From NCBI RefSeq assembly GCF_006716235.1, contig NZ_VFOR01000001.1, forward strand, positions 496,001 through 560,000: 64,000 nt of DNA, given 5' to 3'. The DNA is from Propioniferax innocua. GTDB taxonomy: Bacteria > Actinomycetota > Actinomycetes > Propionibacteriales > Propionibacteriaceae. The translations under genes and the position numbers were made by a program. Of the stretch, positions 6,538 through 14,818 are shown piece after piece. Position 1 is the stretch's first letter; the number at the start of each line of letters is the position of its first letter. The notes under the pieces are model-generated. The model was given only the letters and a program-made list of their open reading frames with translations, was not told where the DNA came from and did not search any database.

Positions 6538-9306
6538 TCAGTGAGCGGCGTCGTGCCAGGAACGGCCGACGCCGACGCTGACGTCGAGGGCGACAGCGAG
6601 CTCCATGGCATGCCCCATACGGTCGCGCACGATCTGCTCGAGTTGTTCACGTTCCCCGGGCGCCACCTCCAGCACGAGCTCATCGTGAACCTGCAGCATC
6701 GTGCGGGATGTCAGGCCGGCCTCGGCGAGGGCCTTCTCCACCTCGAGCATCGCGATCTTGATGATGTCGGCCGCCGAACCCTGGATCGGTGCATTGAGAG
6801 CCATGCGTTCAGCCATCTCGCGTCGCTGCCGGTTCGATGAGGTGAGGTCGGGAAGGTAGCGGCGTCGGCCGAGAATGGTCGCGGTGAACTGCGTCCGGCG
6901 CGCCTGCTCCACGATGCCGTGCAGATAGTCGCGCACGCCACCGAAGCGTTCGAAGTACCCCTCCATGAGGGCTTTGGCCTCACTGACCTCGATGCCGAGC
7001 TGCTGCGAGAGCCCGTAGGCGCTGAGCCCGTAGGCGAGGCCGTAGTTCATGGCCTTGATCCTGGCGCGCTGTTCCCCGTCCACCGCGTCGGGTTCGACGC
7101 CGAACACGTGGCTGGCCATCGTGGTGTGGAAGTCGAAGCCCGAGTTGAACGCGTCGATCAGCCCGTCGTCCTCGGACATGTGCGCCATGATGCGCATCTC
7201 GATCTGCGAGTAGTCAGCCGTCATCAACGATTCGAACCCGTCACCGACCACGAAGGCCTCGCGGATACGTCGACCCTCCGCGGTGCGGATGGGGATGTTC
7301 TGCAGATTCGGATCGGTGCTGGAGAGGCGCCCCGTCGCGGCAATGGTCTGCTCGAAGGTGGTGTGGATGCGGCCGTCGTCGGAAACTGCATCGAGGAGTC
7401 CATCGACGGTCTGCCTGAGCCTGATGGAGTCCCGATGGGCCAGCAGATGCGCCAGGAAGGGATGCTCGGTGGTGGCGTACAGGTGCTGGAGCGCTGCGGC
7501 GTCGGTGGTGTAACCGGACTTGGTGCGGCGCGTCTTGGGCATCTCGAGTTTCTCGAACAGGACGCGTTGGAGCTGCTTGGGCGATCCGAGGTTGATCTCC
7601 TCCCCGAGCACCTCGTAGGCGGCCTGCTGGGCGGCCTGCACCTTGTCGTCGAAGCCGGATCGCAACTCATCGAGCTTGTCGGTGTCGATGGCGATACCGG
7701 TCTCCTCCATCGTCGCGAGGGTCCGCTGAAGGGGCAGTTCGACATCGGTCAGGAGCCCGAGCTGTTCGCGATCGGTGAGTTCGTCCTGCAGGGCGAGGGC
7801 GAGATCGATGATCGCCCGGGCCCGGATCATGGCGTCCTCGCGTTCCTGCTCGAGCTCGGCGTCGTCGGCGAAGAGCGCGTCCTGCGTGGTATCGGTGGCA
7901 CCGGCGTTGTTGAGGCGCAGTTCCCGCTTGAGGTGACGCATCGTCAGATCAGCCAGATCGTAGGTGCGTTGATCCGGTCGCAGGATGTAGGCGGCGAGCT
8001 GGGTGTCGCACGTCAGGCCGCGCGGATCCCATCCTCGGGCGCGCAGGGCGTGGAGCGGCCCCTTGCCGTCATGGAGGGCCTTCGCCCGTGTCTCATCGGC
8101 GAACCATTCGGCCAGGGCGGCGTCGTCCTCGGGTGACAGATCGGTCAGGTCGATCCATGCTGCGGCCCCGGCGGCGGTGGCCAGGGCGAGCGAGGTGGCG
8201 TCGCCTGTTCCGCGACCCCAGGTGCCGGCCACGGTGAGCCCGACCGTGGCATCGGCCGTGGCGTTTTCGGTGAGCCAGTCGGCGACCTGACCGGTCTCCA
8301 GCGTCGTGCCGTCGATCTGGAAGCCGCCCTGGGGTTCTTCGTCCTCATTGGGCAGCGCTTCGATCAGACGGTCGCGCAGGACGCGGAATTCGAGCGCGTC
8401 AAAGAGTTCGTGTGTGGCTTCGCGGTCCCAGTCTCGTCGTTCGAGGTCGGCCAGGGTCACCGGCAGGTCGAGGTCACGCACCAGCGCGTTGAGGCGTCGG
8501 TTCGTGCGGACCTGCTCGATGTTCTCGCGCAGATTGTTGCCCGCGACTCCCTTGATGGAGTCGGCGTGGGCGAGAATGCCGTCGAGCCCGTCGTACTGGT
8601 CGATCCATTTGGCGGCCGTCTTGGGCCCCACCTTCGGAACGCCCGGCAGGTTGTCGGAGGTCTCCCCCACCAGAGCCGCGAGTTCGGGGTATCGCGCGGG
8701 CGGGACGAGGTACTTCTCCTCCACCGCCTCGGGGGTCATGCGCGCCAGATCGGAGACGCCCTTGCGCGGATACAGCACCGTCACATGGTCGGTGACGAGC
8801 TGCATCGCATCACGGTCGCCGGTGCAGATGAACACGTCCATGGGTGCCGAGCCCTTGGACGCCGAGGTGGCCAGCGTCGCGATGATGTCGTCGGCCTCGT
8901 AACCCTCGAGTTCCACATGGACGATGCCCAAAGCGTCGAGGACCTCTTTGATGAGCGCGACCTGACCACGGAACTCATCGGGAGATTTCTCCCGCTGCGC
9001 CTTGTAGTCGGGGAACTCCTCGGAACGGAAGGTCTGACGCGAGACATCGAAGGCCACCGCGAGGTGTGTTGGCTGCTCGTCGCGGAGCACATTGATGAGC
9101 ATCGAGGTGAACCCGAAGACGGCATTGGTGTGCTGCCCGGTCGCGGTGGCGAAGTTGTCCACCGGCAACGCGTAGAACGCGCGGTAGGCCACCGAGTGCC
9201 CGTCGATGAGCAACAACCGGGGCTTTGCGTCACTGCTGGTCTGGCCCCTGCTGGTCTGGGATGCGTCTGCTGAGTCCACCACGTCGTCGATGGTAGCGAG
9301 AGGCAC
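6538..9306 (-). CDS. polA: DNA polymerase I
   Basis: A 922-residue family A DNA polymerase that fills gaps and removes RNA primers. Order of domains: 5'-3' exonuclease (about 28-320, beginning LLLIDGHSVAYRAFY), a degenerate 3'-5' exonuclease-like domain (about 330-520) and the polymerase (about 550-922). Polymerase motif A is DYSQIEMRIM, the O-helix is RIKAMNYGLAYG and motif C is VHDELVLEV. The O-helix has Tyr where E. coli Pol I has Phe762, as in mycobacterial PolA; in other family A enzymes this residue lowers discrimination against dideoxynucleotides. The start is GTG at 9306 without a clear ribosome site, so it could be a few codons off. Its pdtaR-thioesterase-polA neighbourhood is conserved in actinobacteria. 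Confidence 0.95.
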   Translation of the reverse strand: MPLATIDDVVDSADASQTSRGQTSSDAKPRLLLIDGHSVAYRAFYALPVDNFATATGQHTNAVFGFTSMLINVLRDEQPTHLAVAFDVSRQTFRSEEFPDYKAQREKSPDEFRGQVALIKEVLDALGIVHVELEGYEADDIIATLATSASKGSAPMDVFICTGDRDAMQLVTDHVTVLYPRKGVSDLARMTPEAVEEKYLVPPARYPELAALVGETSDNLPGVPKVGPKTAAKWIDQYDGLDGILAHADSIKGVAGNNLRENIEQVRTNRRLNALVRDLDLPVTLADLERRDWDREATHELFDALEFRVLRDRLIEALPNEDEEPQGGFQIDGTTLETGQVADWLTENATADATVGLTVAGTWGRGTGDATSLALATAAGAAAWIDLTDLSPEDDAALAEWFADETRAKALHDGKGPLHALRARGWDPRGLTCDTQLAAYILRPDQRTYDLADLTMRHLKRELRLNNAGATDTTQDALFADDAELEQEREDAMIRARAIIDLALALQDELTDREQLGLLTDVELPLQRTLATMEETGIAIDTDKLDELRSGFDDKVQAAQQAAYEVLGEEINLGSPKQLQRVLFEKLEMPKTRRTKSGYTTDAAALQHLYATTEHPFLAHLLAHRDSIRLRQTVDGLLDAVSDDGRIHTTFEQTIAATGRLSSTDPNLQNIPIRTAEGRRIREAFVVGDGFESLMTADYSQIEMRIMAHMSEDDGLIDAFNSGFDFHTTMASHVFGVEPDAVDGEQRARIKAMNYGLAYGLSAYGLSQQLGIEVSEAKALMEGYFERFGGVRDYLHGIVEQARRTQFTATILGRRRYLPDLTSSNRQRREMAERMALNAPIQGSAADIIKIAMLEVEKALAEAGLTSRTMLQVHDELVLEVAPGEREQLEQIVRDRMGHAMELAVALDVSVGVGRSWHDAAH

Positions 9307-9359
9307 CGAAAGATCTGGGAACCCTGCCCAAAGCCACGCGATCCTGCCAGACTGTACAG

Positions 9360-9779
9360 ATGATTCCTGACTGGTACGCCTCGGGCGAGGCTTTCCCCCA
9401 CGATCGACTCAACGAGAAGATGGGTTTCGAGGCCATCGAGGTCTCCGCCGAACGAACGGTCGGCCGCATGCCCGTGGAGGGCAACACCCAACCGATGGGT
9501 ATCTGGCACGGTGGCGCAACGTGCGTCCTGGCCGAATCGCTGGCGTCGATCGCCGCCTTCGCACATGCCCGGGAGCACGGCAAGGTCGCGATGGGGGTAG
9601 AGATCAACGCGACCCACCACCGGCCCGGAACCAGCGGGTGGATCACCGGCGTGGCCACGGCCGTTCGGCTCGGTCGACAGTTGGCGACCTACGAGGTCGT
9701 GCTCAGCGATGACGCCGACAACCGTGTGGCGACCGCGCGTGTGACGTGTGTGATCGCCGAGGCGCCGAAGCGCGGGTGA
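9360..9779 (+). CDS. Hotdog-fold acyl-CoA thioesterase (PaaI/DUF4442-like)
   Basis: A 139-residue single hotdog domain. HGGATCVLAESLAS holds the His-Gly-Gly turn and Glu typical of PaaI-type thioesterases, followed by VEINATHHRP and a closing strand ending ARVTCVI. It probably hydrolyses an aryl- or acyl-CoA thioester; substrate unknown. It is divergent from polA (53 bp apart) and its stop lies 3 bp from the convergent pdtaR stop. A small hotdog protein between pdtaR and polA is common in actinobacteria, so the location is ancestral. Confidence 0.82.
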   Translation: MIPDWYASGEAFPHDRLNEKMGFEAIEVSAERTVGRMPVEGNTQPMGIWHGGATCVLAESLASIAAFAHAREHGKVAMGVEINATHHRPGTSGWITGVATAVRLGRQLATYEVVLSDDADNRVATARVTCVIAEAPKRG

Positions 9780-9782
9780 GCG

Positions 9783-10508
9783 TCAGCCCTTCTTCGCCTT
9801 CTTGGCGTGATCGATGACGCCTTCGGCGACCTCGCGCATGGTGCGGCGCATATCCATGGCCGACTTCTGGATCCAGCGGAAGGCCTCGGCCTCACTCATG
9901 CCGTACTGCTGCTGCAGCAGCCCCTTGGCCTGATCCACGGCCTTGCGGGAGGCGAGTCGCTCCTCGAGGTCCTCGACCTCGTCCTCCACAGCGCGAATCT
10001 CGGCGTAACGGGCCATGGCGATCTCGATGGCCGGCACGACGTCGGACGCGTCGAACGGCTTGACCACGTAGGCCATGGCACCGGCCTCACGGGCACGCTC
10101 CACGAGCTCACGCTGCGAGAAGGCGGTGAGCATGACCACCGGGGCGATGCGCTCCTCGGCGATGATCGATGCCGCTGCGATGCCGTCCTGCTTGGGCATC
10201 TTCACATCCATGACCACGAGGTCGGGCTCGAGCTCGCGCGCCATGGTCACGGCTGCTTCACCGTCGGCTGCTTCGCCGACCACGTCATAGCCCTGCTCCT
10301 TGAGGAGCTCGATGAGGTCGAGTCGGATCAAAGCCTCGTCCTCGGCCACCATGACGCGCGGACGCTTCTCGGATTTGGTCGTGACACCGTCCTCATTGAG
10401 GGCATCGGTCAACGGCGCCTCGTCGGGCATGGGGATCTTGGGCTTCTCTTCGGATGCAGGGGTATCCGGTTCACTCTTCTTCGACGTCACGAAGCCATTG
10501 TTCCCCAC
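9783..10508 (-). CDS. pdtaR: ANTAR-domain response regulator
   Basis: A response regulator whose output domain binds RNA and prevents terminator formation (antitermination). The receiver (about residues 50-170) has acidic residues in VAEDEALIR, the phospho-acceptor Asp101 in LVVMDVKMP and the conserved Lys in VVKPFDASD. A coiled linker leads to the ANTAR domain (about 185-238, AVDQAKGLLQQQYGMSEAEA). The annotated start is GTG at 10508; GTG at 10490 or an internal ATG (MPDEAPL) are possible, and the first 48 residues look unstructured. The partner kinase PdtaS is not in this window. Co-location with polA is typical of actinobacteria. Confidence 0.9.
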   Translation of the reverse strand: MGNNGFVTSKKSEPDTPASEEKPKIPMPDEAPLTDALNEDGVTTKSEKRPRVMVAEDEALIRLDLIELLKEQGYDVVGEAADGEAAVTMARELEPDLVVMDVKMPKQDGIAAASIIAEERIAPVVMLTAFSQRELVERAREAGAMAYVVKPFDASDVVPAIEIAMARYAEIRAVEDEVEDLEERLASRKAVDQAKGLLQQQYGMSEAEAFRWIQKSAMDMRRTMREVAEGVIDHAKKAKKG

Positions 10509-10631
10509 GAGTCAACACGGAACAAACCAGCATATACCAGTACGCCACTGGTCCCATGGGATCGTTCCCATGACGCATCCCCACGAAGGACCGACCAAAA
10601 GTGTCAGCCCCCCCCCTGAGATGCTCAAGAC

Positions 10632-10799
10632 ATGGAGACATCTTCGCTTCCGCCGAACTCGATATTCGGACGGTGGGCCAAACCCGGCCCTGCAGATCAA
10701 CCGCACCCACTCATCGACATCACCGAAGAAGACCTCGAAGAAGAACGCCGATACAACGAGTGGCTCTCCGAAGTCACCGACCCCAAACGTCACACCTGA
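10632..10799 (+). CDS. Possible small acidic protein (55 aa)
   Basis: An ATG frame of 55 codons in the gap between pdtaR and tRNA-Val. The product begins METSSLPPNSIFGRWAKPG and continues with an acidic amphipathic stretch (IDITEEDLEEERRYNEWL), a protein-like composition unlike the Arg/Pro-rich shadow frames around it. No strong ribosome site is visible. I do not recognise a family. It could be a genuine small protein or a remnant. Confidence 0.45.
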   Translation: METSSLPPNSIFGRWAKPGPADQPHPLIDITEEDLEEERRYNEWLSEVTDPKRHT

Positions 10800-11001
10800 C
10801 CCCACACCCGAGCAAACCACACCTGTCCGGAAAACCGGGTCAAGCTCCCATCTCCGCACACGCGGAGATTCGTCCCCCTTCTCGCCATCGGGTTGCACGC
10901 AGCCACGCTGCGGCCACAGTCGCAATTCGCAACTTGCCTGAATCCCACACCTTCAGAAAGCCCCTCTGGGGAATGGCGTCTCTAGTACACTCTCCCACTG
11001 C

Positions 11002-11078
11002 GGGCGCATAGCTCAGTTGGTTAGAGCACCTGCCTTACAAGCAGGGTGTCGGCGGTTCGAGTCCGTCTGTGCCCACCA
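11002..11078 (+). tRNA. tRNA-Val (anticodon TAC)
   Basis: Complete cloverleaf. The acceptor GGGCGCA pairs with TGTGCCC (one G-U). The anticodon stem CCTGC/GCAGG closes the loop CTTACAA, with anticodon TAC at 11036-11038. The T-loop is TTCGAGT, and CCA is encoded at 11076-11078. A weak -10-like TAGTAC lies at 10983-10988. Confidence 0.95.
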
Positions 11079-11225
11079 ATGAAGTCGGCGGTGCCTCTTT
11101 ACGGCATCAGACACCACACAATCGACAGCAGTGGCACACAGGCCCTGCACAATCAGGCACCGCCACCTCGAGAAGTCCTCGAAGCCCGATGCGAGAATCC
11201 CTGTGGGCAGGATCACCCAAGGGGA

Positions 11226-11255
11226 ATACCCGTATGGGGTATCCCCCTAATACCC
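11226..11255 (+). promoter_or_regulatory. CsoR-like copper operator overlapping the cueP promoter
   Basis: ATACCC-gtat-GGGGTAT (11226-11242), followed by CCCCC and AATACCC, has the G/C-tract inverted-repeat layout of CsoR-type copper operators. A -10-like TAATAC (11249-11254) lies 8 bases before the ATG, so the operator covers the promoter and transcription may start at or next to the initiation codon. No csoR gene is in this window. Confidence 0.55.
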
Positions 11256-11262
11256 TAGAGAC

Positions 11263-11877
11263 ATGCGCAATCGATCCATCGCCTCAGTCGCCGCCGCCTG
11301 TGCATCCATTGGTGCCCTCATGCTCACTGGATGCGGAACAAGCACTCCCACAGCCGAGCAGTCCACCTCTTCCAACGCCGCCGAGGCCTCCGCCGCCGAT
11401 CAGATACTCGCTCCCCTGGGGCTTGCAGGCGAGGATGCCGAGCAGGTCATCGAGGCACTCGACAGGACTCCCCTTGCCGAACGCCCCGAGGACACGATCG
11501 CTTCGGTCCGCCACAGCGAGCTCGTGCTGCAGAACCAGAGCACCGAAGCGACCCTGCCAATCGAGGGCGACAAGCACTACCTTTCGGTCGCGCCGTACGT
11601 TTCGCAGACTCACGAGTGTCATTTCCACAGCCTCACCACGTGCCAAGGCGAGCTGGCCAACACCCCGATCGATGTCAAGATCACCGATGCGCAGTCTGGT
11701 GACGTATTGATCGACAAAACCATCACGACCTACGACAACGGCTTCTTCGGCGTATGGCTCCCTCGTGACATCAGCTACGAGCTGACGATGTCGGCCGACG
11801 GCAAATCCGCCGTCGTCCCCGGGGCCACAGGCCAGGATGACCTCACCTGCATGACCACTCCGGCCAAGCTGACCTGA
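11263..11877 (+). CDS. cueP: CueP-family copper-binding lipoprotein
   Basis: A 204-residue lipoprotein: signal peptide with lipobox LTGC (Cys24), a Ser/Thr/Ala-rich linker and a CueP-like domain. The cysteines expected for copper binding are in ECHFHSLTTCQGE and near the end in DLTCMT, with the conserved GFFGVWLPRDISYEL stretch between them. CueP of Salmonella is a periplasmic copper chaperone/reductase; here it would sit on the outer face of the membrane. The upstream CsoR-like palindrome fits copper induction. The weak ribosome site and a -10 box 8 bases before the ATG suggest a leaderless transcript. The stop is 1 bp from a convergent regulator gene. Confidence 0.85.
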   Translation: MRNRSIASVAAACASIGALMLTGCGTSTPTAEQSTSSNAAEASAADQILAPLGLAGEDAEQVIEALDRTPLAERPEDTIASVRHSELVLQNQSTEATLPIEGDKHYLSVAPYVSQTHECHFHSLTTCQGELANTPIDVKITDAQSGDVLIDKTITTYDNGFFGVWLPRDISYELTMSADGKSAVVPGATGQDDLTCMTTPAKLT

Positions 11878-11878
11878 G

Positions 11879-12484
11879 TCAGATCCAGCCTTTTTCCTTG
11901 GCCCGCCTCACGGCTTCATGCCGGTTCCGCACGCCGAGCTTGGCCACGGTCGACGACAGGTAGTTCCGCACCGTGCCCGGTGACAGGCTCGCCCGGGCAG
12001 CGATCTCATCCACGGGCGCACCCTCGGCCGCCAGGGCCAGCACGTCCGCTTCACGCGCAGTGAGCGGTGAATCCCCCGCACCGATCGCCTCGGCGGCCAA
12101 CTGCGGGTCGACGTAGCGTCCGCCCCCGGCCACCGTTCGCACCGCCGACGCCAACTCCGCAGCGGTCACCGTCTTCGGAAGAAACCCGCGAACCCCCACA
12201 CCCAGAGCCTGCTTGAGATACCCCGGACGGCCGTGCGAGGTGACGATCAGGCACCGGCACGATGGCATCTCCTCCGCCAGGATCCGGGCCACCTCAATGC
12301 CATCGGGCTCAGGCATCTGCAGGTCGAGCAGCGCCACATCCGGCTCGTGCTTGCGCGCCACGGTCAGGGCTTCCCCACCGGAAGCGGCCAGGCCCACCAC
12401 GTGCAGGTCGTCCTCGAGTTCGAGCAGACCGGCGAAAGCCTGCCGGATCAGCGTCTCGTCCTCGGCGAGCATCACCCGGATCAT
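11879..12484 (-). CDS. LuxR-family (NarL-type) response regulator
   Basis: A 201-residue two-component response regulator: receiver with LAEDE and phospho-acceptor Asp54 (ALLDLQMP), and a C-terminal LuxR helix-turn-helix (SPLTAREADVLALAAEG, then LSPGTVRNYL). The start at 12484 is set by AGGAGGA four bases upstream. An in-frame extension upstream (MTGAVVTGAVV-type) is only translation of a 15-bp tandem repeat and is not coding. It lies 68 bp after its partner histidine kinase. It is DesR-like in architecture; targets are unknown, but the CPBP protease gene heads the same operon. Confidence 0.9.
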   Translation of the reverse strand: MIRVMLAEDETLIRQAFAGLLELEDDLHVVGLAASGGEALTVARKHEPDVALLDLQMPEPDGIEVARILAEEMPSCRCLIVTSHGRPGYLKQALGVGVRGFLPKTVTAAELASAVRTVAGGGRYVDPQLAAEAIGAGDSPLTAREADVLALAAEGAPVDEIAARASLSPGTVRNYLSSTVAKLGVRNRHEAVRRAKEKGWI

Positions 12485-12504
12485 CGTTCCTCCTGCCTCA
12501 GTCC

Positions 12505-12560
12505 CAGTCACCACAGCGCCAGTCACCACAGCGCCAGTCACCACAGCGCCGGTCACCGCA
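12505..12560 (-). repeat. 15-bp tandem repeat between histidine kinase stop and response regulator start
   Basis: Three perfect copies of a 15-bp unit (plus strand CAGTCACCACAGCGC, 12505-12549) continue into a degenerate fourth that contains the kinase stop codon (12553-12555). Each copy carries a TGA on the coding strand. It fills most of the 68-bp gap between the two genes. Confidence 0.85.
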
Positions 12561-13686
12561 CCTGCGCTGTGACCACGAACCTGTCCCCTTCATGTTTGCA
12601 CTCCACGACGCCACCAATGGTCTCCATACGCTCACGCATGCCTGCCAGACCACCGACGCCGGGTTTCATCGGGTGCGGTGCGTCATTGCTGATCACAAGG
12701 CGGCTCGACGTCAGCTCGATCTCCACGCGCCTGGCGTCCGAGTGACGAAGGATGTTGGTGACCCCTTCACGCAGAACCCAGGCGAAGGTGGACGCCACCT
12801 GCGGGTCCTTCACCTCAACAGTCGATGTGTCACACACGATCCCCGCCGACTCCAGCACCGCGCGGGCGCCACTGACCTCGGCGATCAGATCCAGCTCTCG
12901 GTAGCCACGGACCACCTCACGCACCCGCTCGCCCGATTCATCGGCCAGCGCGTGGATCGCTCGCATCTCCTGCTCGGCCCGCTCGTTCCGGCCCCGACGC
13001 GTCAGCTCCGCAGCCAACTCGCTCTTGACCGCGATCGACGCCAAGGTCTGGCCGAACAGATCATGCAGGTCGCGTGAGATCCGGGCCCGCTCCTCGCTGG
13101 CGGCCAGCCACCCTGCCGCGTCGCGGGCCTCCTTGAGGTCAACCATCACCCGCAGCATCCAGGCCGCGATCCATCCGGTGAACACCATCGCGGCGATCAC
13201 CGGCCCCCACAGGAACAGGTTGAAGGGTTCCGTGGGCGTCACACGCACCAACAAGATCGCCAGGGCGAACACCACCCCGCCTGCCACGAACGCCAGAGCC
13301 AATGCCCCCTCCATTCGCAGCCCCAACGCAACCAGGGTGAGCATCACTGCGATCGGGACGACCCACATCGACGACTCCACCCGCCACCAGAGCCCCGCAA
13401 GAACCCCGACCGACGCCACCGTCACCACGGTGATCATCATCAGCGGGCGGCCCATCCCCTGCCACGGTCGCGGCCGGACGCAGGCGTCCAACATGCGCTT
13501 GCAGAACCATCCCGACACCACGGTCAGAGCCACCACCACGGGCAACGAGACCAGTGCCCTGCGCGGATGATCCACAGCCGGGAACAGCAGCAGGAACAAC
13601 GGCAGGCCGACCACCGGGTACACGCACCAACGCGCGTACTGCTCGAACTGGTGGGGGTCGGTACGACGATCGTGCATGGACACCAT
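12553..13686 (-). CDS. Sensor histidine kinase, DesK/NarX-like (HisKA_3)
   Basis: A 377-residue sensor kinase with about five to six membrane segments in residues 20-185, then a dimerisation domain with the phospho-accepting His208 in ISRDLHDLFGQTLASIA, and a degenerate HATPase_c domain (LREGVTNILRHSDARR; glycine box GVGGLAGMRERME). The large membrane sensor region without an extracytoplasmic loop resembles DesK, which senses membrane state. ATGs at 13686 and 13677 are both possible. It follows the CPBP protease gene by 18 bp and precedes its response regulator. Confidence 0.9.
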   Translation of the reverse strand: MVSMHDRRTDPHQFEQYARWCVYPVVGLPLFLLLFPAVDHPRRALVSLPVVVALTVVSGWFCKRMLDACVRPRPWQGMGRPLMMITVVTVASVGVLAGLWWRVESSMWVVPIAVMLTLVALGLRMEGALALAFVAGGVVFALAILLVRVTPTEPFNLFLWGPVIAAMVFTGWIAAWMLRVMVDLKEARDAAGWLAASEERARISRDLHDLFGQTLASIAVKSELAAELTRRGRNERAEQEMRAIHALADESGERVREVVRGYRELDLIAEVSGARAVLESAGIVCDTSTVEVKDPQVASTFAWVLREGVTNILRHSDARRVEIELTSSRLVISNDAPHPMKPGVGGLAGMRERMETIGGVVECKHEGDRFVVTAQVR

Positions 13687-13704
13687 GGTGCTCGATCCGC
13701 GACC

Positions 13705-14715
13705 TCAGTGCGTGACCGGTTCCTCCGCAGGAACCGTGCGCTGCACCGGACGACGCTTCGTGATGATCCACGTGACCGCGGCGGCAGCCACCATGAGGCC
13801 GATGTACGGCAGCATCTCCAGCCCCACTTCCGCCTCTCCGCGCGTGGCCAGGCTGTCGGCGCCGTCACCGACCATGAACGTCCCGGCGGCCATGAGGACG
13901 ACGTTGTGCACCGAGTGGATGAGCGCAGGTACCTCGATTCCCCCGGTACGCCAGGCGATCACCGCGAGCGATGCGCCGAAGGTGAAGTAGTACAGCAGCA
14001 TCATCGGTTGGAAGGCGAAGTGGGCCAGCATGAACAGCGCGCTGCTCAGCACGAGCCCCACCACAACCCCCACGGCTCGGCGACGCCCCGCCCACGAGGC
14101 GAACCCACGGTTCAGCAGTCCGCGGAACAGGTATTCCTCACCGGTCGCCTGCAACGGGGTGGTCAACAACACCACTGCGGCCAACAGCCAGTCGACCAAC
14201 GCGGGTGCCTCGAGCTCCACGAACACCAGGTTGAGCACACCGACCACGAGCCAGACCGGCACGACGATGATGGCGGCCCGACCCAACAGCGACCATCGGA
14301 ATCGGCCCATCACCGAATGGAGATCACGGCTCGGCCCATACAGCAGGCGCTGCACACCCAGGCTGATCAGGATGCAGCTGCCCCAGGACAGATTGAGAGC
14401 GAGCATGGCCGCAGGGGTCACCATCCGGCCCCCGGTGAACTGCGGGAAGGCTTCGTCAAGGGCCCAGGCGCCCACGCTCAGCGTCAGGTTGACCAGGGGG
14501 AAGCCCACGACCACCACCAACAGGGCGACGAGTGGACGCCACCATCCACGACGCCGCACAGCCACCGGATAGGTCGTCCCGACGATGTCGTCATCCATGG
14601 CTCGCGGACGGATGTCACTGACGCCGGATGAGGGTTCCTCCGGCGTCCGGTACTGCGTGGGCAGGGTGTCGTGGGGCGTGTGATCGGACGGGGGCATGTG
14701 CTGTGTCGAGTTCAT
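13705..14715 (-). CDS. CPBP family intramembrane metalloprotease (CAAX-type)
   Basis: A 336-residue polytopic membrane protein. The Abi/CPBP signature appears as GEEYLFRGLLNRG (EExxxR), a second metal ligand in MLAHFAF and ALIHSVHN with the third His. The first 60 residues are polar and cytoplasmic. GGGAGG eight bases upstream supports the ATG at 14715. Families of this type process prenylated or other membrane substrates and are often linked to bacteriocin self-immunity or regulated proteolysis. It is first in an operon with a sensor kinase and regulator, so it may supply or remove a signal for that system; this is inference. Confidence 0.87.
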   Translation of the reverse strand: MNSTQHMPPSDHTPHDTLPTQYRTPEEPSSGVSDIRPRAMDDDIVGTTYPVAVRRRGWWRPLVALLVVVVGFPLVNLTLSVGAWALDEAFPQFTGGRMVTPAAMLALNLSWGSCILISLGVQRLLYGPSRDLHSVMGRFRWSLLGRAAIIVVPVWLVVGVLNLVFVELEAPALVDWLLAAVVLLTTPLQATGEEYLFRGLLNRGFASWAGRRRAVGVVVGLVLSSALFMLAHFAFQPMMLLYYFTFGASLAVIAWRTGGIEVPALIHSVHNVVLMAAGTFMVGDGADSLATRGEAEVGLEMLPYIGLMVAAAAVTWIITKRRPVQRTVPAEEPVTH

Positions 14716-14818
14716 GACCCCAGCCTCCCGCCGCTTCGGACGCTTCCCCCGTGCTGCGCATCACCGATCTGTGTGACACGTTCACGGCCATGAGGTGACA
14801 GATGTCATCTGCTGTCGG

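Noticed and set aside
6919-8136. A 400-codon open frame opposite polA
   Set aside because: Shadow of the polA reading frame, with composition typical of antisense frames in GC-rich DNA.
12485-12556. N-terminal extension of the response regulator (VTGAVVTGA repeats)
   Set aside because: It is translation of the 15-bp tandem repeat, and AGGAGGA sits directly before the internal ATG at 12484.
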